Source: SIG452 sp045541975 (GTDB lineage: Bacteria; Bacillota; Clostridia; UMGS1840). Taken from it: a stretch of DNA of 64,000 bases. Made by a program: the position numbers and the translations under genes. The notes beneath the pieces were generated by a model, which was given only the letters and a program-made list of their open reading frames with translations, ran no database searches and had not been told where the DNA came from. Positions 32,348-40,944 of this stretch are shown piece by piece. Position 1 is the first letter of the stretch. The number at the start of each line of letters is the position of its first letter. The stretch covers positions 184,665 through 248,664 of the forward strand of contig JAZQKB010000037.1 of the NCBI GenBank assembly GCA_045541975.1, written 5' to 3'.

Positions 32348-35300
32348 TTAGTTATCACCATTTACATCCACGATGAGAATAAGCTTTGTATCTCCATCAT
32401 AATTATAAACATAAACAGTGTCATCGTTATATACTTGCGTTTCGTCAAAACAATCGCCTGTATTCATTTCTGTTGCTAAACCCAAAACAGAACCGAGTTG
32501 TATTTTACCGGTACGAACATTATAGATATAGGCTACGGTATCAGAATCAATGAAATAATCTGATATATAGGCATCGTTCACGCCATAATATCTGAAATTC
32601 CCATCAAAAGTATTCGGATAATCAAATGCACGAACTAACTGTATCATATTTCCTCGAAGCTGATATGCCTTCCCTGCTGCTCCAAATCCTTTCAAGTTTT
32701 TTGCATCTGTAGTGCCGTAGGTAAAGAAAGTATTTAAAGCGCTAGTATCAAAGGTTGGAGCAAAATGAATGTTAACTTCTGTGCCTGCGGTTGCATACTT
32801 TTCGTCATCCGGTGCATTAGAAGCATTATCAATTACCCGATAACCAACACTGCTATATTTTGCTAAAATCACTGCATTTGTAATTTCAGATTTTTGATTT
32901 ACTGCAATCATAGCAACATCATTTACGGCTAAAAGGCCGCTGCTAAAGTTCTCAGAGGCAATAAATTCCACCACTTCTCCATTCATATAACCATAGTATT
33001 TTGTTCTGTATTCGCCATCCACAGTAACAGTTGCTGTTTTGGTTATCACGAAAGGATCAGTATTCATATTGATTTGATATGCAGCCTGATATAATACCAA
33101 AAATTTTGCATTGTCATTTTCGTCATATACTACCGTGTAAGTATAAGACTCTGTTTCGTCCAAAGCGTCAATAGAAACTGTCATGTAATCATTTTTGGTA
33201 TTGAATCCTTTTGCATTTACAGTTGTAATGATTACAGTGTTATCATTTATGTAATAATAATCCAGTCTTTGGGTCGCTTTATGATAATTACCATTATCCC
33301 CACAGGCTAATTGATGGTCGGTTTCAAAAAAATTGGTTGTAAAAGAATCGTCTCCAACATCATATGTAACAATCTCACCAGAAGAATTTAACTGATAAGC
33401 AATAATATCATCGTTGCCAATATTCTGGAAATCACTACCGATATAAGTATAACCATTTACTTTTTCTGCCATCTGTAAAACATCAACTTGGCCGTCTTGT
33501 TTTAAGATTTGAAGTTGATAGGTAGTACCATAGTCTGTAGCGACATTGGTTGCCAGAACAATGCCATACTGAATATCTCCAACTGGATTCATATCATCAG
33601 CTTCATCAGTAATTGGTGTGGTTTCATGAACAAATGCAAATAAGATTTCCTGATTGTTGTTTATAATCATATCTGCTTCGTATGTTTTGTCTGAGTCGAA
33701 GCTTTCTACATCAATTTTACCGCAATTACTCGTCGAAATGTTTGCAAAATCAGAAGCAGCAACTTCAGTACCGGTTAATTTTGACTCCGCAACAATTTGA
33801 TAATTAGCAATGTTGCTATTACTGCAATTGCCTCTTACTGTCACAAATCGGTCGTCTGTTGCTAATACATTTCTGGTTCCCGGATAGTTGGAATGGTCAT
33901 ATAGACCAATATCCCCTTCGCTATTTAGACGGTATGCCATCCAGGTTCCTTTCGGAAACGCTGTATTTAAAGTTGAGGTAGTATAAGAAGGAGTAGCACC
34001 GTTTACTTTATCTGCTAAATTTAATACCTCTACTTCCCCATCCTGATTTAAAATCTGCAGCTGATAGGTAGTACCAAAGTCAGAAGCAACATTGGTCGCG
34101 ATTACAACTCCGTAATGGATTTCATTTTGCATGTCATCATCGGGATATTGATCTTCATCCTTCTGACAATACAAAACAACAAATTCTATATCTTTATTGC
34201 TGTTATATACCAAGGTGTAGGAATACAGCTTATCTTCTTCTAAAATATCAGCTGTTTCCATAGCATAGTCATCCCCATCGTTACTTCCCTTAGTATTGCT
34301 GGTGGTAACAATTACAGTTTCATCAGTAAGATAATAGGAATCTATTTTTTGTGTGGTAGCTCTGTATGAACCTTCGGTGTTGGATACTAATTTCTTGGAG
34401 TCAATCAGATTGTTCGTTTGGAAACTTCCCGATTCTTCTACATCAAAAGCAATAATTTCACCCTGGTGATTTACTTGATAAATAATGATATCATCACCAT
34501 TGATTGTGGAAAAGTCATAGCCATTATAAACATAGCCGTTCACTTTATCTGCCATATTTAAGGTGAGGATTTTCCCGTCCTGATTCAAAACCTGAACTTG
34601 ATAAGTAGTGCCAAAATCGGAAACTATATTGGTTGCCAAAACAACGCCATATCGGATTCCTTTATCCACGGTGAAGTTCACAATCGTATTACCGTAAACA
34701 GTTGCTTTCACCGCATCTCCAGGCATGATGATGCCATCCATTCCCCAATCAAGCAAAGTGTAGCTTTCACCGTTAATACGATAATATGTTTTATCGTATT
34801 CTTTGTATGTTTCTGCAACTTGTCCTTCAACGGTATCATTGGAAATTACGATATCATAATAATCGCAAGCTCCATCACAAGAATATGCCACAGCAGCCAC
34901 AGAACCAACTTCAATATCACTTAATTCAATAGGATTTCCTTCTTTATCAGTCAGATTCCAATTAATAAATTCATTCTCGGGGTCTAAAGTGATTGAGGAA
35001 GCTGCAAAAGTGCTCATAGCATATTCGCTGGTAGTATCCCTAAAAATTCTATTGGTATTTGTGTTCACATAACCTACCACAAAAATACTAACATTATCAA
35101 CAAAAACAGTATCATAAATCGCATCACCGTTGGTGTCTACAAAACGATATGCAATATCGCCGACATTACCGCCAATCGCAACATCGGTCCAAGCGCCAGC
35201 AACTAAGTTTTTGTAAATAGTTAATTCTGTATAGGAGGGTACTTTAATTATACTGTTTTTCTCATCGTTAATATCTTTTTTGTATTCAATATAGCCATCA

Positions 35301-36145
35301 GAATAATTTGTTTCCTGCAACAATTCGGGATTTACTACGATTTCGGTATTTTTTCCCTCCGTAGGTGTTACAGAAATGATTTTCGGATTAACCAAATCAG
35401 TTAAATCAACTTCAAAGTCACAGGTTAATCCCACGTAAGGTTTTAAATCCAGGTTATCGAATGTAAATATAGTGGTATGAATCATATCCGGAGTATACCC
35501 CATTGACACTGCGGTATCAGACAGTTTGATTTGATTGAAGTTATAACTTAGCACAATCCAATTATCTTCCTTGGATAGCGGCACATTATGTAAAACGCTC
35601 GTGATAGTTGCAGTGGGGATTTTTGCTGTAATGCTATCCTTTGCAATAACCAATTCATTTGCTAAATACGGAACCGGACAGTTCGGACGCAAACTGGTTA
35701 AGGATTCCAGCATAATCACTTTGATTTTGTAGATATCAGCAGTCAGATTTTTCGTAGAGATGTATCTTGTGATGCTGGTTCTGCTGGAAGTAGCAAACGG
35801 TCTTTCCAGTTCAACTTCAGAATAAAAAATATCCAGAAGCTTTCCTGTTTCGTAGTCGTAGACGGGAATGTAGCAATTGGAAAAGAAATATTCATTAGAA
35901 CCGTAGTTACCGGTAAAAGTAATGGTAACTTCTAAAGTGTCTTCTCCTAAAAATGCCACATCGTCCAGAAAATATCCTACTGTTTCGTAAGGATATTCGG
36001 TGTCAGTCACAAAATCATTGACTGACAAGGCTGTGGTCGTTGTTTCCGGGAGTAGTTCTTTTTGCACAATCTCCGTTGTTTCTGCAAAAGCAGTCAACCC
36101 TAATGTCAACAGAAGTGTTAATAGACAAATGAGTAATTTTTTCAT
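32348..36145 (-). CDS. Large secreted repeat protein, probable surface-layer-like protein
   Basis: A 1265-residue protein with a signal peptide (MKKLLICLLTLLLTLGLTAFA, then ETTE). The start at 36145 has AAGGAAGG just upstream. The N-terminal 490 residues are beta-rich and unlike known enzymes. Then come three related units of about 180 residues beginning near 495, 675 and 857, each opening with YGVV(I)LATN-S/TD-GTTYQ and DG-VL-MADKVNG. It is rich in Asp, Asn, Thr and Tyr and poor in Cys. No SLH, LPXTG or C-terminal membrane anchor is visible, so how it is held is unknown. A surface or biofilm role is inferred. It is monocistronic, flanked by a terminator and by the inverted repeat at 36247. 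Confidence 0.7.
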   Translation of the reverse strand: MKKLLICLLTLLLTLGLTAFAETTEIVQKELLPETTTTALSVNDFVTDTEYPYETVGYFLDDVAFLGEDTLEVTITFTGNYGSNEYFFSNCYIPVYDYETGKLLDIFYSEVELERPFATSSRTSITRYISTKNLTADIYKIKVIMLESLTSLRPNCPVPYLANELVIAKDSITAKIPTATITSVLHNVPLSKEDNWIVLSYNFNQIKLSDTAVSMGYTPDMIHTTIFTFDNLDLKPYVGLTCDFEVDLTDLVNPKIISVTPTEGKNTEIVVNPELLQETNYSDGYIEYKKDINDEKNSIIKVPSYTELTIYKNLVAGAWTDVAIGGNVGDIAYRFVDTNGDAIYDTVFVDNVSIFVVGYVNTNTNRIFRDTTSEYAMSTFAASSITLDPENEFINWNLTDKEGNPIELSDIEVGSVAAVAYSCDGACDYYDIVISNDTVEGQVAETYKEYDKTYYRINGESYTLLDWGMDGIIMPGDAVKATVYGNTIVNFTVDKGIRYGVVLATNIVSDFGTTYQVQVLNQDGKILTLNMADKVNGYVYNGYDFSTINGDDIIIYQVNHQGEIIAFDVEESGSFQTNNLIDSKKLVSNTEGSYRATTQKIDSYYLTDETVIVTTSNTKGSNDGDDYAMETADILEEDKLYSYTLVYNSNKDIEFVVLYCQKDEDQYPDDDMQNEIHYGVVIATNVASDFGTTYQLQILNQDGEVEVLNLADKVNGATPSYTTSTLNTAFPKGTWMAYRLNSEGDIGLYDHSNYPGTRNVLATDDRFVTVRGNCSNSNIANYQIVAESKLTGTEVAASDFANISTSNCGKIDVESFDSDKTYEADMIINNNQEILFAFVHETTPITDEADDMNPVGDIQYGIVLATNVATDYGTTYQLQILKQDGQVDVLQMAEKVNGYTYIGSDFQNIGNDDIIAYQLNSSGEIVTYDVGDDSFTTNFFETDHQLACGDNGNYHKATQRLDYYYINDNTVIITTVNAKGFNTKNDYMTVSIDALDETESYTYTVVYDENDNAKFLVLYQAAYQINMNTDPFVITKTATVTVDGEYRTKYYGYMNGEVVEFIASENFSSGLLAVNDVAMIAVNQKSEITNAVILAKYSSVGYRVIDNASNAPDDEKYATAGTEVNIHFAPTFDTSALNTFFTYGTTDAKNLKGFGAAGKAYQLRGNMIQLVRAFDYPNTFDGNFRYYGVNDAYISDYFIDSDTVAYIYNVRTGKIQLGSVLGLATEMNTGDCFDETQVYNDDTVYVYNYDGDTKLILIVDVNGDN

Positions 36146-36196
36146 TTGATCCTTCCTTTCTGTGTGATATAATAATATTTTTTTACCAATAAAAAA

Positions 36197-36224
36197 GTGT
36201 GCGAACAATCAAAAGCCCGCACAC
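36197..36224. repeat. GTGTGCG/CGCACAC stem-loop upstream of the repeat-protein gene
   Basis: A 7-bp perfect inverted repeat with a 14-base loop, 52 bases upstream of the gene start at 36145. It shares the GTGTGC core with the larger inverted repeat next to it. It could be part of the 5' leader or an operator. Confidence 0.5.
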
Positions 36225-36246
36225 GAAAAATGTACCGCTCTGATTG

Positions 36247-36364
36247 TTGGCACACAATTTTCATTTCCCATAGTTTGGTATACGAAAAACAGAGTGTACA
36301 TTTTTACCAAAACAGTAAAAGAGTATACACCTAACTACAAGAATAATATTCAATTGTGTGCCAA
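36247..36364. repeat. 118-bp imperfect palindrome with 13-bp terminal inverted repeats (MITE-like)
   Basis: The ends TTGGCACACAATT and AATTGTGTGCCAA are perfect 13-bp inverted repeats. Inside, TAGTTTGGTATAC on the left mirrors TAGTTAGGTGTATAC read from the right, so the whole segment can fold back on itself. There is no gene within, and no clear target duplication was seen at the edges. It lies in the 283-bp gap between the repeat-protein gene and the DUF896 gene. No second copy is seen in this window. Confidence 0.55.
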
Positions 36365-36428
36365 AATTATTATAGCATACGGATTATTTTTTTGCAAGTG
36401 TTTTTTAAAAATTTCGTTGAAAGCGGTT

Positions 36429-36623
36429 TTATTGCTTCTTTCCAACCTTCACTTTGTTGCCGTTTTCATCCATAATATAGGTGCGGTCTAAAGTTTGTTT
36501 TAAATTACCGCGAAACGCTGCAATGTATTCGTCTCTTAATTTTTTTTGTTCCAGCTTTTCTTCTTCGGTTAAACCAACTTCACGGGATTTTTTTGCAAGT
36601 TCATTGATTCTTTGAATATTCAT
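36429..36623 (-). CDS. DUF896 (UPF0291, YnzC-like) small protein
   Basis: A 64-residue protein of the DUF896 family: NIQRINELAKKSREVGLTEE near the start, then EQKKLRDEYIAAFRGNLK and a C-terminal DENGNKVK. The family is a short helical hairpin widespread in Firmicutes; B. subtilis YnzC lies in the yneA SOS operon, but its role is not known. AAGGAG precedes the ATG. It is the last of three - strand genes after alkD and DUF1653, an arrangement compatible with a DNA-damage context. Confidence 0.88.
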   Translation of the reverse strand: MNIQRINELAKKSREVGLTEEEKLEQKKLRDEYIAAFRGNLKQTLDRTYIMDENGNKVKVGKKQ

Positions 36624-36635
36624 TTTCTTTGCTCC

Positions 36636-36845
36636 TTATTTTTCTCCGATATAGGTAAAGCGCTTTACTTCCCTGCCCTCGTGGATTACTGTTTCATTCC
36701 ACATAGAAAGCGGACGTACCCAGATGCCAAATTCACCGTATAATGCACGGTAAACCACCATTTCTTCTTGGGTTTCACTGTGTCTGGCCACATATAGCGC
36801 TTCGTATTCATTTCCTTTAAAATGCTTGTATTTTCCAAGTTTCAT
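36636..36845 (-). CDS. DUF1653 small protein
   Basis: A 69-residue protein matching DUF1653: KLGKYKHFKGNEYEALYVAR, then YRALYGEFGIWVRPLSMW and a final RFTYIGEK. The fold is a small beta barrel of unknown function, common in bacteria. It overlaps the end of alkD by 4 bases (ATGA), so the two are translationally coupled, and it lies 12 bases before the DUF896 gene. No catalytic residues can be named. Confidence 0.88.
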   Translation of the reverse strand: MKLGKYKHFKGNEYEALYVARHSETQEEMVVYRALYGEFGIWVRPLSMWNETVIHEGREVKRFTYIGEK

Positions 36846-37486
36846 ACTTTTATCCTCAACGTTTTTAAATAATCTTTTTTCTCCTTTGTAATCCGATAGC
36901 TTTCCACAGCTTTTTGGATTGTTTTTTGATGTGTCCAGCTGTCTAAAAGACGGTTTTCAAGATAAGGAACCGTTTCCTCATACTGTTTTGCCAAAGCTGT
37001 TGCAAAATACCAGGCTCGCATCATGTTGATGTAGTACTCATCCGATTTTATATTGGCTACTAAATGAAGAAAATCTTTTTTAAAAAATTCGTCTAAATAA
37101 TAACTCATCAGCAAATTGATGGCATATCGGACAGTATAAATATGCTTGGAATTAGACCATCTTTTAACATGTATCAGTAATTTTTCAGGTTCTTTTTTTA
37201 AGACTTTTGGTTTCATACTGTCGCAGGTTGCCCAGTTATCCACATATGGCAAAAATGCATCCAGCTTTTTGATGCATTCACAAAAGTCCACTTCCCTTTC
37301 TATTAAAAAAGCATGTAAATTATTTTCTTCGTAATATTTATGAGGAAGTGATTCTAAAAATCCGTCGTAATCTTTTAAACTTTTTGCATATTTTCTTAAA
37401 ATTGGAGTTCTGATTCCAATCACAGTTTCTTTAGGAACTGTTGGCATTAGCTTAGAACTGAACTCTTTGTACTGTTCTTCTCCCAT
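36842..37486 (-). CDS. AlkD-like DNA alkylation repair protein (start uncertain)
   Basis: A 214-residue all-helical HEAT-like protein of the AlkD family of DNA glycosylases. Segments such as TVIGIRTPILRKYAK, DNWATCDSMKPK and RWSNSKHIYTVRYAINLLM are typical. The first ATG in frame (37486) has no ribosome site, and family similarity appears to continue upstream (IHKALLS just before it). The only good ribosome site (GAGGTG) lies about 30 bases further up, next to an ATG in another frame that stops after seven codons. A rare start codon or a small frameshift is possible. A consensus promoter sits at 37541-37569. Confidence 0.75.
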   Translation of the reverse strand: MGEEQYKEFSSKLMPTVPKETVIGIRTPILRKYAKSLKDYDGFLESLPHKYYEENNLHAFLIEREVDFCECIKKLDAFLPYVDNWATCDSMKPKVLKKEPEKLLIHVKRWSNSKHIYTVRYAINLLMSYYLDEFFKKDFLHLVANIKSDEYYINMMRAWYFATALAKQYEETVPYLENRLLDSWTHQKTIQKAVESYRITKEKKDYLKTLRIKV

Positions 37487-37540
37487 CGAAAGAAGCGCTT
37501 TATGAATATGATTTATGATTCATCACCTCATTTTAACAAC

Positions 37541-37569
37541 ATTATACAATAGCTAAGAAAAAAATACAA
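37541..37569 (-). promoter_or_regulatory. Sigma-A promoter of the alkD-DUF1653-DUF896 operon
   Basis: On the - strand TTGTAT (37569-37564), a 17-base spacer and a perfect TATAAT (37546-37541). Transcription would begin near 37534. Confidence 0.8.
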
Positions 37570-37641
37570 GTTGTTCCAATAATATTTTTCATAAAAGAAA
37601 GAACAATGCTTCACAATAAAAAGAAAAAAGGAGTTTTTAAA

Positions 37642-37821
37642 ATGGGAAAAAAGAACAAACAAAAAGTAGCTTTTGATTTTGATCTGATGGATGCTTCTAC
37701 TTCCACGGAATGCACCGGAATTGCACCCAGACCGCCGTTAAACGACAGTGAATACGAATCCTATCAGGAAGTATTTAATTTTGGACCTCCGAAAATAAGA
37801 CATAAGAAGAATAAGAAGTAA
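37642..37821 (+). CDS. Small basic-tailed hypothetical protein
   Basis: A 59-residue protein: a basic start (GKKNKQKVAF), an acidic middle with STECTGIAPRPPLND, then EYESYQEVFNFGPPK and a basic end (RHKKNKK). AAAAAAGGAG is well placed before the ATG at 37642, and a strong terminator overlaps the stop. It looks like a genuine short gene of the kind found in clostridial genomes, but I do not recognise a function. One cysteine is present and there are no membrane segments. Confidence 0.65.
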   Translation: MGKKNKQKVAFDFDLMDASTSTECTGIAPRPPLNDSEYESYQEVFNFGPPKIRHKKNKK

Positions 37822-37851
37822 AAAAGTGCAACCTTATGGTTGCACTTTTTT
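37821..37851. terminator. Bidirectional terminator between the small gene and metG
   Basis: AAAAAGTGCAACC pairs perfectly with GGTTGCACTTTTT around TTAT; it serves the + strand small gene and the - strand metG, which ends at 37865. Confidence 0.92.
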
Positions 37852-37864
37852 ACAATTGAAAAAA

Positions 37865-39775
37865 TTAGTAAATTTTGGAGCCGTCTTTAATTTCTTCAAA
37901 GGGTTTTAATAACTGAAGGATATCTCCGTCTTCGGCACATAAAATCATACCTTCGGAAAGAATACCTTTTAATTTTACAGGTTTTAAGTTGTAAACCATT
38001 ACAACTTGTTTTCCGATTAAATCTTCCGGTTTATAGTGTTTTTTGATGCCGGAAACCACGGTTTTTACCTGAGAGCCAACTTTTAATTTGAACAGAAGTA
38101 ATTTATCGGATTTTTTCACTTCTTCGCATTCTAAAACAGTTGCAACTCTTAAATCAATTTTGGTAAAATCGTCAAATTCAATTTCGGGAGCCATAGGGAT
38201 GGTATCATCCGGAATATTTGCCGCAATTTCTTCTTCGATTTCTTTTAATTTCTTTTCTTCATCAATTCTCATAAAAATGGGAGTAGGATTATCTAAGGTG
38301 ATACCGGACACAGTTTTGCCAAAATCGGTGGATTCATCAGTGCATGCAATCTGACGCTGAATTTCTTTTGCAGTATCGGGCATAAAGGGTGTTAAAACAA
38401 CAGAAATAATTCGGATGCTTTCGAGCAGATTATAAAGTACGGTTTTTAAACGTTCTTTTCCCTCGTCGTCTTTCGCTAATACCCAAGGAGTCGTTTCGTC
38501 AATATATTTATTTGAGCGGCGAATTAATTCAAAAATGGCATCCAATGCATCTGCCGTTTTATATTCATCCATTTTCTTGCGGTATGCAATGATGGTGTTT
38601 TCGATGCAGGATTTTAAATCTTTGTCTAAATCGGTTTCTTCACCGGGAGTAGGCACGGAACCGAAGTATTTATTCACCATGGCAATGGTACGGTTTACTA
38701 AGTTTCCTAAGGTGTTTGCCAAATCTGCATTGAATTTTGCAATAATATTTTCGTAAGTAATAGTACCGTCATTTCCATAAGGCATTTCGGATAACAGATA
38801 GTATCTCATTCCGTCTACGCCGAAATGACGAACCAGATCATCAGCATACATTACATTACCTTTGGATTTGGACATTTTGTCATTACCGGATAACAGCCAG
38901 GGATGGCCAAAAATCTGTTTGGGTAACGGCTGTCCTAATGCCATTAACATAATGGGCCAGTAAATAGTATGGAATCGAAGAATATCTTTGCCGATTACAT
39001 GAACATCTGCGGGCCAGTATTTCTGATACAGGGTATCGTCATCCTGATTGTAGCCCAATGCGGTAATGTAGTTAGTTAATGCATCAATCCAAACGTAAAT
39101 GACGTGATTGGAATCAAATTCAACAGGAATCCCCCATTTGAAAGAGGTTCTGGAAACACATAAATCCTGAAGCCCGGGTTTTAAGAAGTTATTTACCATT
39201 TCTTTTTTACGGGACTCCGGCTGAATGAAATCAGGATGAGTTTCAATATATTCCATCAATTTGTCCTGATATTTGGACATTTTAAAGAAATAAGCTTCTT
39301 CTTTGGTGGGCTTTACTTCTCTGCCACAGTCAGGGCATTTGCCGTCTACTAACTGGCTTTCAGTAAAGAAAGATTCGCAAGGCACACAGTATAAACCTTC
39401 GTATTCACCTTTGTAAATATCGCCCTGATCATACAACTGTTTGAAAATTTTCTGTACGGTTTTTTCGTGAAAATCGTCGGTAGTACGGATGAATTTGTCA
39501 TAGCTGGCATTCATCAGATTCCAGATGTCTTTGATTTCACCTGCAACGTTATCTACATATTCTTTAGGGGTAATGCCTGCTTCTTTGGCACAATCTTCGA
39601 TTTTCTGACCGTGTTCATCGGTACCGGTTAAAAAGAATACGTCGTAGCCCATCTGACGTTTATAACGTGCGATCGCATCTGTTAGCACGATTTCATAAGT
39701 ATTGCCGATGTGAGGCTTTCTGGAAGTATATGCAATGGCAGTTGTTAAATAAAATTTTTCTTTGTTTTGGTTCAT
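37865..39775 (-). CDS. metG: Methionyl-tRNA synthetase with C-terminal tRNA-binding domain
   Basis: A 636-residue class I synthetase. The HIGH motif appears as RKPHIGNTYE, KMSKS as NDKMSKSKGNV, and the zinc knuckle as CVPCES with CPDCGR. From about residue 535 a Trbp111/EMAP-type tRNA-binding domain follows (FTKIDLRVATVLECEEVKKS), which dimerises the enzyme. It charges tRNA(Met). It lies 20 bases after the amidohydrolase gene and appears to be the last gene of a five-gene operon. No T-box leader is seen. The length is normal for Firmicutes. Confidence 0.97.
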   Translation of the reverse strand: MNQNKEKFYLTTAIAYTSRKPHIGNTYEIVLTDAIARYKRQMGYDVFFLTGTDEHGQKIEDCAKEAGITPKEYVDNVAGEIKDIWNLMNASYDKFIRTTDDFHEKTVQKIFKQLYDQGDIYKGEYEGLYCVPCESFFTESQLVDGKCPDCGREVKPTKEEAYFFKMSKYQDKLMEYIETHPDFIQPESRKKEMVNNFLKPGLQDLCVSRTSFKWGIPVEFDSNHVIYVWIDALTNYITALGYNQDDDTLYQKYWPADVHVIGKDILRFHTIYWPIMLMALGQPLPKQIFGHPWLLSGNDKMSKSKGNVMYADDLVRHFGVDGMRYYLLSEMPYGNDGTITYENIIAKFNADLANTLGNLVNRTIAMVNKYFGSVPTPGEETDLDKDLKSCIENTIIAYRKKMDEYKTADALDAIFELIRRSNKYIDETTPWVLAKDDEGKERLKTVLYNLLESIRIISVVLTPFMPDTAKEIQRQIACTDESTDFGKTVSGITLDNPTPIFMRIDEEKKLKEIEEEIAANIPDDTIPMAPEIEFDDFTKIDLRVATVLECEEVKKSDKLLLFKLKVGSQVKTVVSGIKKHYKPEDLIGKQVVMVYNLKPVKLKGILSEGMILCAEDGDILQLLKPFEEIKDGSKIY

Positions 39776-39795
39776 TTTTTTCTCCTCTTCCTACT

Positions 39796-40944
39796 CTATA
39801 TTCTTTCACCGTTGATAAATACTGCTTCTGCTTTTGCCATCAGTTCTAACGGGAATTTGTCAAAGACAACAATATCAGCATCCTTGCCAACCTTCAGGGA
39901 ACCTACTTTTTGGTCGATTCCAAGTGCTTTGGCAGGATTTAACGTAATCGCTTTTACGGCGTCGGTTTCATCCATTCCGCTTTTTACTGCCAGTGCAGCG
40001 CATAACGGCAAATAGTTGATGGGAATCACGGGATGGTCAGTAATCACCGAAACCGGTGTCCCCTGCTCTGCCAAGATACGGTATGTATCAAAGGTCATGT
40101 TAGTAAGTTCCGGCTTGGAACGGTCGGATAAAGTTGGTCCCAACTGACAGGATATATTCTTTAGTTTCTGCGAGATCAAATGCCCTTCCGTTGCATGTTC
40201 GACGGTCATTTTTAAACCAAATTCTTCGGCAATACGAAGTGCAGTTGCAATATCATCTGCTCTGTGTGCATGTGCTTTTACCGGCAAATCTCCGGATAGT
40301 ACAGGCAGTAGACTTTCCAGCTTTGCATCGTAGTCCGGTTTGTCATAATCATCGGGATTTTCTTTCGCAAGCTTGATGTTTTCGGCATATTCCTGTGCCT
40401 TTTTCAGAGTTTCACGAATCAGTGCTGCCGTTGCCATGCGGGTGATAGGTTGTTGATTCTTTCCGTGGTACACCGTTTTAGGATTTTCACCAAAGGAAAA
40501 TTTCATTGCAACGGGATTTTTTATAATCATATCATCTATCACAGTACCGTGGGTTTTCATGGCACAAAACTGTCCGCTGATGGGATTGGCGCTACCGGGA
40601 CCGCTTGCCACGGTAGTAATCCCGGAAAGCTTTGCTTCGGTAAAATATCGGTCATTCGGATTAATAGCATCAATGGCTCTTAAATGCGGCGTGATGGGGT
40701 CGGATTCTTCGTTTCCGTCATCTCCCTCAAACCCCAGGGAATCTTCAAACATTCCAAGATGAGTATGTGCATCAATCAATCCGGGGAAAACATATTTTCC
40801 TTTCGCATCAAAGATTTCTTCGCCGGTGGGTTTAAAATCCGTCATCGAACCGATTTCCTGAATGGTTTGTTGAAAACGGATATACCCGTTTTCGATAGGC
40901 TTATCTTCTTCGATTGTATAAATTTTGGCATTTGTGATAATCAT
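39796..40944 (-). CDS. Amidohydrolase family protein, imidazolonepropionase-like
   Basis: A 382-residue metal-dependent hydrolase. The N-terminal composite sandwich holds ITNAKIYTIEE; the metal motif is GLIDAHTHLGMFED; later KAHAHRADDIATALRIAEEF, TVEHATEG and VITDHPVIP supply further ligands, and the end has NPAKALGIDQKVGSLKVGKD. This pattern fits the imidazolonepropionase/prolidase-like amidohydrolase group often annotated without substrate. It overlaps trxB by 4 bases and precedes metG. A peptide or N-acyl substrate is only a guess. Confidence 0.82.
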   Translation of the reverse strand: MIITNAKIYTIEEDKPIENGYIRFQQTIQEIGSMTDFKPTGEEIFDAKGKYVFPGLIDAHTHLGMFEDSLGFEGDDGNEESDPITPHLRAIDAINPNDRYFTEAKLSGITTVASGPGSANPISGQFCAMKTHGTVIDDMIIKNPVAMKFSFGENPKTVYHGKNQQPITRMATAALIRETLKKAQEYAENIKLAKENPDDYDKPDYDAKLESLLPVLSGDLPVKAHAHRADDIATALRIAEEFGLKMTVEHATEGHLISQKLKNISCQLGPTLSDRSKPELTNMTFDTYRILAEQGTPVSVITDHPVIPINYLPLCAALAVKSGMDETDAVKAITLNPAKALGIDQKVGSLKVGKDADIVVFDKFPLELMAKAEAVFINGERI

